Below, in pieces: positions 60,722 through 64,000 of a stretch of 64,000 nt of DNA. The stretch spans positions 2,728,001 through 2,792,000 of the forward strand of contig NZ_JAGIOF010000001.1 of assembly GCF_017876535.1 (NCBI RefSeq), read 5' to 3'. The stretch's first letter is position 1; each line of letters starts with the position of its first letter. This DNA is from Paeniglutamicibacter kerguelensis (lineage in GTDB: Bacteria; Actinomycetota; Actinomycetes; Actinomycetales; Micrococcaceae). The translations under genes were made by a program, and so were the position numbers. A model generated the notes under the pieces. The model worked only from the letters and a program-made list of their open reading frames with translations. It did no database searches and was not told the origin of the DNA.

Positions 60722-61609
60722 GTGGCAACGCTCTCCCAATGGGTCGCCGGTGCACGACTTCGCACGCTGCCCATCGTGATTGCCCCGGTTGTTATCGGCA
60801 CGGCGGCGGCAGTGGACATCACCGGAGAGCTTGCCTGGTTCGAGGCGATCCTGGCACTCATCGTGGGTCTTTTGCTCCAGGTCGGAGTGAATTACTCCAA
60901 CGACTACTCGGATGGAATCCGGGGCACCGACGACGTTCGCGTCGGCCCGCTTCGGTTGACCGGCTCGGGGCTCGCCGAGCCGAAAGACGTGCGGAACGCG
61001 GCGTTCGGCTGCTTCGGTGCGGCGGCCCTGGTTGGCGCATTCCTGGTGATTTTCACCGGTTCGTGGCCGTTGCTGCTGGTCGGTGCCGCGGCCGTCGTCG
61101 CGGCCTGGGGCTACACCGGCGGCAAGAACCCCTACGGGTACCGCGGGCTGGGCGAGGTGTTCGTTTTCATCTTCTTCGGCCTGGTGGCAACGCTCGGCAC
61201 CACCTACACCCAGGCCGGCATGCTGTCGCTGCTGTCGCTTTTGGGTGCAATCGGCACCGGCCTGATTGCCACGGCCCTGCTGATGGCCAACAACGTGCGC
61301 GACATTCCCACGGACCGCGAAGTCGGCAAGATGACCCTCGCCGTGCGCCTGGGAGACACCACCGCGCGCATCAGCTACGTGATGATGCTTGCCGTTGCCA
61401 TCCTGCTGCCGGTGACGATGATCGGCACCCGCCCGTGGATGTGGCTGGTGCTGCTCACCGTGTTGCCCAGCCTGATGCCCTGCTGGATCATGCTGCGCAA
61501 GCACGAACCCGGCGCATTGATCCCGGTGTTGAAGCAGACCGGCATCATCAACCTTGTCTACGCCGCGCTGTTCACCGCCGCGATCGTCATGGACAAGGCC
61601 CTGGCCTAA
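60722..61609 (+). CDS. menA: 1,4-dihydroxy-2-naphthoate polyprenyltransferase MenA
   Basis: A 295-aa UbiA-type membrane prenyltransferase with about eight or nine helices. The first Asp-rich motif is NYSNDYSDGIRGTDD near residue 59 and the second NNVRDIPTDREVGKM near 189, both magnesium-diphosphate sites. It attaches the isoprenoid tail to dihydroxynaphthoate to give demethylmenaquinone. The start is GTG 60722 with GAGGA 7 nt upstream. It is 117 bp after menE, likely in the same operon or with its own promoter, and a terminator follows. Confidence 0.94.
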   Translation: MATLSQWVAGARLRTLPIVIAPVVIGTAAAVDITGELAWFEAILALIVGLLLQVGVNYSNDYSDGIRGTDDVRVGPLRLTGSGLAEPKDVRNAAFGCFGAAALVGAFLVIFTGSWPLLLVGAAAVVAAWGYTGGKNPYGYRGLGEVFVFIFFGLVATLGTTYTQAGMLSLLSLLGAIGTGLIATALLMANNVRDIPTDREVGKMTLAVRLGDTTARISYVMMLAVAILLPVTMIGTRPWMWLVLLTVLPSLMPCWIMLRKHEPGALIPVLKQTGIINLVYAALFTAAIVMDKALA

Positions 61610-61623
61610 CACACCCTGCACAG

Positions 61624-61666
61624 ATGCGGCGGGGGCGGCTTCCGATTCGGAGTGGCCCCGCCGCAT
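61624..61666 (+). terminator. terminator of the men genes
   Basis: An 11-bp stem (ATGCGGCGGGG / CCCCGCCGCAT) followed directly by TTTTTG, 15 nt past the menA stop. Confidence 0.85.
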
Positions 61667-61895
61667 TTTTGTGTCACCCACGGTCCGGTTGCGACGATCG
61701 CAAGGGCAAATTCCCCATGGAAGCGCAACCCCGATGGATCCGATGCAACAGTGTCAGGAAATTCTTGGCCGACGGGATGGGCACCTGCCGGCCACGGGAC
61801 AACCGGACGTCGGTTAAGGACACGTAGGGCCGCATGTCCGCCCGCGTTGAAGCGGAACATTGTCTACGGCCCCGGACCCCGAAAGGGGTGGAAAG

Positions 61896-62165
61896 CTACT
61901 TGTCGCCGTCCAGGAAGCGGTCTTCGGCTTCCTCGTCGGACAGCTGCCGCTTGGACTTCTTGGGGCCATTTGCCGCGAACATTTTCTGCACGTCGGCGTT
62001 GGCGGCGAGCCGCAACTTGTTGAAGAACAAGTAGCTGACGGCGAAGGCAACGACGAGCGCGATCAGGCCCGCGATGTAGGCGGACCAGCCCAGAAGGAAT
62101 ACCAGCGGGAGGAAAACAACGAAGAAAAGGGCCAACCGGATCACGGTGTACTTTAAGAACTGCAC
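61896..62165 (-). CDS. DUF4229 small membrane protein
   Basis: An 89-aa protein with two hydrophobic helices (about 8-27 and 30-48), followed by a basic/acidic cytosolic tail including KRQLSDEEAEDRFLDGDK. The pattern MQFLKYTVIRLALF at the start is the usual form of the actinobacterial DUF4229 family, often found beside menaquinone or cytochrome genes. Function unknown. It is divergent from the PLD-N gene. Confidence 0.8.
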   Translation of the reverse strand: MQFLKYTVIRLALFFVVFLPLVFLLGWSAYIAGLIALVVAFAVSYLFFNKLRLAANADVQKMFAANGPKKSKRQLSDEEAEDRFLDGDK

Positions 62166-62217
62166 GCCTCCAGTCTATCCGCAGCCCGATCCCAGATATT
62201 TTCACTAGACTATGTAT

Positions 62218-62634
62218 ATGGTCAGGAACATAATTTTTGCCGCATTGGTCGCACTAGCTGTCACCATCTACGCTTTGATCGAATGTGTTCGCACACGTCC
62301 GAGCGATGTCCGTTCCCTGCCCAAGGTCGGATGGGTCGCCGCCATTATCTTGCTGCCACTCATCGGTGCCGGGCTCTGGTTCTGGCTCGGACGCCCCGTC
62401 ACGGGCGGGCAGCGCCAGGCCCCGGGAACGCGCCCGGCCACCGGCGCCCCCGACGACGACGAGGCCTTCTTGCGCAACCTGGAAACGCAGCGCCGCAACA
62501 AGGCCCGCGACGAGGAACTGCGCCGCAAGGAGGCCGAGCTCAAGGAACGCGAGCGCAAGGCGGCCGAGGAAAACCACAAGAAGCCCGAAGAGGGCGGCAA
62601 TCAGTCCGAAGACAAACCGCACCACACCCCGTAG
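62218..62634 (+). CDS. PLDc_N-domain membrane protein
   Basis: A 138-aa protein (MVRN start). Two helices (about 3-20 and 38-57) make up a phospholipase D-nuclease N-terminal (PLDc_N) module with ALIECVRTRPSDVRSLPKVGW between them; no PLD catalytic HKD motif exists. A long charged tail (about 80-135) rich in Glu, Arg and Lys may form a coiled coil. ATG 62218 is preferred over ATG 62212: there is no SD, and a TAGACT box at 62206-62211 sits where a leaderless transcript would begin at 62218. A strong terminator follows. Confidence 0.75.
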   Translation: MVRNIIFAALVALAVTIYALIECVRTRPSDVRSLPKVGWVAAIILLPLIGAGLWFWLGRPVTGGQRQAPGTRPATGAPDDDEAFLRNLETQRRNKARDEELRRKEAELKERERKAAEENHKKPEEGGNQSEDKPHHTP

Positions 62635-62650
62635 TCCAAGAACCGATTCG

Positions 62651-62692
62651 AAGGTTGGGCAGGCCCGGATTTTTCCGGGCCTGCCCAACCTT
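62651..62692 (+). terminator. strong terminator between PLDc_N gene and rtcB
   Basis: A perfect 18-bp stem (62651-62668 and 62675-62692) with a 6-nt loop and a U-run on the plus strand. It sits 16 nt past the PLDc_N stop and next to the convergent rtcB stop. Confidence 0.9.
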
Positions 62693-62697
62693 TTTGT

Positions 62698-63864
62698 CTA
62701 GTCGCCCTTGACGTTGATGATCTGGCGCAGCTTGTGCCGCACGCTCACCAAGTCGCCAGCGTCCTCCATGACCTGGTCAATGGGCTTGTAGGCACCCGGG
62801 ATCTCGTCGATGAACGCATCGGTGTCACGGTACTCGATCCCCGCCATGGCCTCGCGCAGCTGCTCGATGCTGAAGGTCTTGCGGGCCGCCGTCCGGGAGT
62901 ACTCGCGTCCGGCGCCGTGCGGCGAGGAATCAAGTGACACGGGGTTGCCCTTGCCGACCACCACATACGATGCGGTGCCCATGGAGCCAGGGATCAAGCC
63001 GTGGTCGCCCTCCCGGGCCCGGATGGCGCCCTTGCGGGAAAGCCAGACAGACTTCCCGAAATGCGTTTCCTTCTCCGTGAAGTTGTGGTGGCAGTTGATG
63101 CGTTCGAGTTCCTCGACCGGTCCCCCGACCCAGTTGGTGAACTGGCGGATCACGCGGTCCATCATTTCTTCCCGGTTCAGCAGGGCGAAGTGCTGGGCCC
63201 AGCGCAGTTCGCGGATGTACGCGTTGAATTCGTCGGTCCCCTCCACCAGGTAGGCGAGGTCCGGATCCGGCAGCTCGATCCAGTACTTCTTGGCGACCTG
63301 CTGTGCGACCTTGATGTGCTTGGTCGCAATCTTGTTGCCGATGCCGCGCGAGCCGGAGTGCAGGAACAGCCAGACCGAGTCCTCCTCGTCCAGCGACACC
63401 TCGATGAAGTGGTTGCCCGAGCCCAGGGAGCCAAGCTGGTGTGCCCAGTGCCCCGCGTAGCTTGCCGGGTCGAAACCGGCCTTCACGGCCAGTTCCTTGA
63501 GTTCCTCGATCCGGGGAACCGCAGTTGCAACGATCTTGCTGTTGTACTTCCCGGCCGAGAGCGGGATGGCGCGTTCGATCTCTTCACGAAGCGGCTTGCG
63601 ATCCTTCGGCAGGTCCGCGGCCTTGTACTGGGTCTTCACTGCGATCATGCCGCACCCGATGTCCACGCCCACCGCCGCGGGGATGATGGCCCCAAGCGTC
63701 GGGATCACCGACCCGACGGTAGCACCCTTGCCAAGGTGCGCATCCGGCATCAGCGCCAGGTGCGGGAAGATGAACGGCATCTTCGAGGTGGTGATTGCCT
63801 GCTCCCGGGTCTTTTCATCCAGGATGGACGCCCAGTTCTTGAGCCGGCTGTTGATGGTCTCCAC
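62698..63864 (-). CDS. rtcB: RtcB RNA ligase
   Basis: A 388-aa RtcB-type ligase, which joins RNA 2',3'-cyclic phosphate (or 3'-phosphate) and 5'-OH ends with GTP and Mn. Metal/active-site segments are PAAVGVDIGCGMIAV near residue 65, HQLGSLGSGNHFIEV near 145, LFLHSGSRGIGN near 168 and INCHHNFTEKE near 255. The GMP-accepting His is in LDSSPHGAGREYSRTAARK near 320. It is of the shorter bacterial form. GTG 63864 is the start (AGAAAGAG upstream). RNA repair or tRNA maintenance is the likely role. Confidence 0.92.
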   Translation of the reverse strand: METINSRLKNWASILDEKTREQAITTSKMPFIFPHLALMPDAHLGKGATVGSVIPTLGAIIPAAVGVDIGCGMIAVKTQYKAADLPKDRKPLREEIERAIPLSAGKYNSKIVATAVPRIEELKELAVKAGFDPASYAGHWAHQLGSLGSGNHFIEVSLDEEDSVWLFLHSGSRGIGNKIATKHIKVAQQVAKKYWIELPDPDLAYLVEGTDEFNAYIRELRWAQHFALLNREEMMDRVIRQFTNWVGGPVEELERINCHHNFTEKETHFGKSVWLSRKGAIRAREGDHGLIPGSMGTASYVVVGKGNPVSLDSSPHGAGREYSRTAARKTFSIEQLREAMAGIEYRDTDAFIDEIPGAYKPIDQVMEDAGDLVSVRHKLRQIINVKGD

Positions 63865-63949
63865 GATTTCTCTTTCTGTGATGTGGTCCTCGCCGCGCGG
63901 TCCGCGGAAAGGCTGAAAGATTCGGGGAAACGATCGGATCCAAAAAAGT

Positions 63950-63979
63950 AACCCCGAACCGGTGTGCGGTTGCGGGGTT
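63950..63979 (-). terminator. terminator of a gene beyond the right edge
   Basis: On the minus strand AACCCCG and CGGGGTT arms form an imperfect stem of about 12 bp, followed by ACTTTTTT. It would end a minus-strand transcript that begins to the right of the window. Confidence 0.65.
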
Positions 63980-64000
63980 TGGAGTCCTACTGGCGTGCAG

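Noticed and set aside
60739..61827. A 362-codon frame overlapping menA in another phase
   Set aside because: His/Arg-rich shadow frame; menA carries both prenyltransferase Asp motifs.
63940..64000. A tRNA-like stretch at the right edge near rtcB
   Set aside because: The CTCCAAA loop-like bases are not flanked by a complementary anticodon stem; a hairpin with a U-run (terminator) explains the sequence better.

Overview
The window comes from the chromosome of a high-GC actinobacterium, most likely an Arthrobacter-like member of the Micrococcaceae. Supporting this are GC-rich third codon positions, frequent GTG starts, several start sites without Shine-Dalgarno sequences, a DtxR-type iron box, a desferrioxamine-type siderophore operon, an actinobacterial menaquinone gene row and a PaaR-type phenylacetate regulon. 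The genus cannot be fixed from the sequence alone. Nothing marks the window as a mobile island: I see no transposase, integrase, phage gene, CRISPR array or rRNA, and no tRNA I would call.

Left part (1-24 kb). A truncated metallo-beta-lactamase-fold gene and a small unknown gene are followed by an E1alpha-E1beta-E2 branched-chain 2-oxoacid (or pyruvate) dehydrogenase operon, divergent from an Lrp/AsnC regulator and an MFS exporter. Next is the phenylacetyl-CoA epoxidase operon paaABCDE with an enoyl-CoA isomerase. A decayed PadR regulator separates it from metNIQ (methionine uptake). Then come DoxX, a lipoprotein polysaccharide deacetylase, a polar amino acid ABC transporter with a fused binding protein-permease, a serine hydrolase, oligopeptidase B and a GNAT-GrpB fusion.

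Middle part (24-48 kb). paaI-paaK-paaR provide phenylacetate activation and its TetR regulator. After a PnuC-like transporter and an orphan ThDP enzyme there is a two-component operon. It is preceded by a poly-Asp-tailed membrane peptide whose 3' end overlaps the kinase gene, and its response regulator appears to start at AUU inside ATTAG. Further on are a secreted protein with sixteen [A/P]-x-Ser triplets, a phosphotransferase, paaZ, a thioesterase, a methyltransferase, a decayed membrane protein/HTH pair, a RIO kinase with a short upstream ORF, an ABC-F protein and several housekeeping-type genes.

Right part (48-64 kb). An iron-box promoter drives lysine decarboxylase, N-monooxygenase and a fused acyltransferase-NIS synthetase. 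Then come paaJ-paaF-paaH, an amino acid permease, menB-menE-menA, two small membrane proteins and rtcB.

Together the paa genes cover the whole phenylacetate pathway: PaaK activates, PaaABCDE epoxidises, PaaG isomerises, PaaZ opens and oxidises the ring, PaaF/H/J carry out beta-oxidation and PaaI rescues CoA. They lie in four separate transcription units spread over about 50 kb. Each unit has a related imperfect palindrome in its promoter, matching the PaaR operator type, which makes a scattered regulon controlled by the paaR gene at 27 kb.
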